NCBI GenBank assembly: GCA_949152475.1
Contig: OX424562.1
Span: 19,840,209 to 19,904,208, forward strand
Source: Terebella lapidaria
Lineage: Eukaryota; Annelida; Polychaeta; Terebellida; Terebellidae
DNA length: 64,000 nucleotides
Direction: 5' to 3'
A program made the translations under genes and the position numbers. This document shows, in pieces, positions 63,354-64,000 of the stretch. The number at the start of each line of letters is the position of its first letter. Within the stretch, counting starts at the first letter, position 1. The notes beneath the pieces are model-generated. The model searched no databases, was not told the origin of the DNA, and worked only from the letters and a program-made list of their open reading frames with translations.

Positions 63354-64000
63354 GGGTTAAACACAATTTGAAAAGCTGACATCAAACGAAAGCGTCAAGG
63401 CACTCTTTATATTCCAGCTGAATGATGATGCCAATACCTAATATGTTGTATTGTATGTCCAAAATTTGATGATATAGCTAGGGCCAGAAAGTGACCCCAT
63501 CAAGATCACTATTGGCTATAGCTACCGACTGATCAAGCCAGGAAAATAACGGTTGATAAAGCTGCTCGAGAACGATGAAATTATTGATTTTGAAAAAATA
63601 TAGATTAAGGTGTGATTGCACGTAACTTACCGGTGACTGCACTGAGGCACTTTTCCATTGAATTATAATGTGAAAGTAAAGGTAACAAAATCACCAAAAC
63701 AATACAATCCCCTGACCTAAAACTTGGCTAGCACACACACAAATACGCATGGATGGTGAACCGAGACATGGTTTCATAAATGATATCACGAAAGCTGTGC
63801 AATTTGATGATTAGATAAATCATTTTATACGTTTCACCAAAACGAAGATTCGAGTGTTCTGCTTGACAAGCACTGACTGTTGCATATATTTATTCCTTGT
63901 TGTCGTCGAAATAATCAGAATATCCAGGGCTATACTTTCTGTGAGATGAATACAATGAGCTGAACATTCATAATCCCAAACACATCGGTGCACCCGAGTG
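63354..64000. other. Unassigned end of window
   Basis: No gene, array or element end recognised. Confidence 0.5.

Overview
The window looks like nuclear DNA of a marine invertebrate. It is AT-rich and intron-rich, all protein exons have GT-AG borders, tandem and hairpin repeats are abundant, and TACATGTA-type words occur throughout. The clade cannot be fixed from the sequence alone; amphioxus, hemichordate, mollusc or brachiopod would all fit.

Layout. (1) 1.2-9.7 kb, + strand: nine 3' exons of a polypeptide N-acetylgalactosaminyltransferase (GALNT family), with the catalytic core and C-terminal ricin-type lectin domain; its N-terminal exons lie outside the window or are not recognisable. (2) 11-23.7 kb and 38.5-45.2 kb: two - strand paralogues of pyroglutamyl-peptidase I (PGPEP1) in a segmental duplication that includes 3' flanking DNA. 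Both keep the Glu-Cys-His triad and the same exon phases. Intron 2 is about 6.2 kb in copy A, filled with repeats, and 205 bp in copy B. The paralogous segments act as empty sites that show the exact ends of several mobile elements inserted in copy A. (3) 27.2-31.8 kb, - strand: a small immunoglobulin-superfamily membrane protein gene with phase-1 introns and an internally duplicated transmembrane segment. (4) 46.5-54.7 kb: a Ty3/gypsy-type LTR retrotransposon with nearly identical LTRs, a 4-bp target duplication, Gag and protease, but with most of reverse transcriptase, RNase H and integrase missing. It has an added downstream ORF encoding a two-finger C2H2 protein with its own TATA box. (5) The rest is mostly repeats.

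The dominant repeat is a hairpin-ended element whose body is an array of about 135-bp units (roughly fifty in the window). Each unit carries nuclear-receptor-like sites: a direct repeat AGGTCAAAGGTCA flanked by TGACCTTGA and TCAAGGTCA. Other elements include TA-flanked and TTA-flanked MITEs, foldback elements, a tRNA-derived SINE, a perfectly palindromic 20-bp minisatellite and CGTACG-rich foldbacks.

A duplicated 104-bp segment inside PGPEP1-A intron 2 behaves like a coding exon: six of the seven differences between its two copies are silent in one frame. Its gene is not identified.

All repeat boundaries, unit counts and exon calls were made by eye; none was checked with alignment or transcript data.
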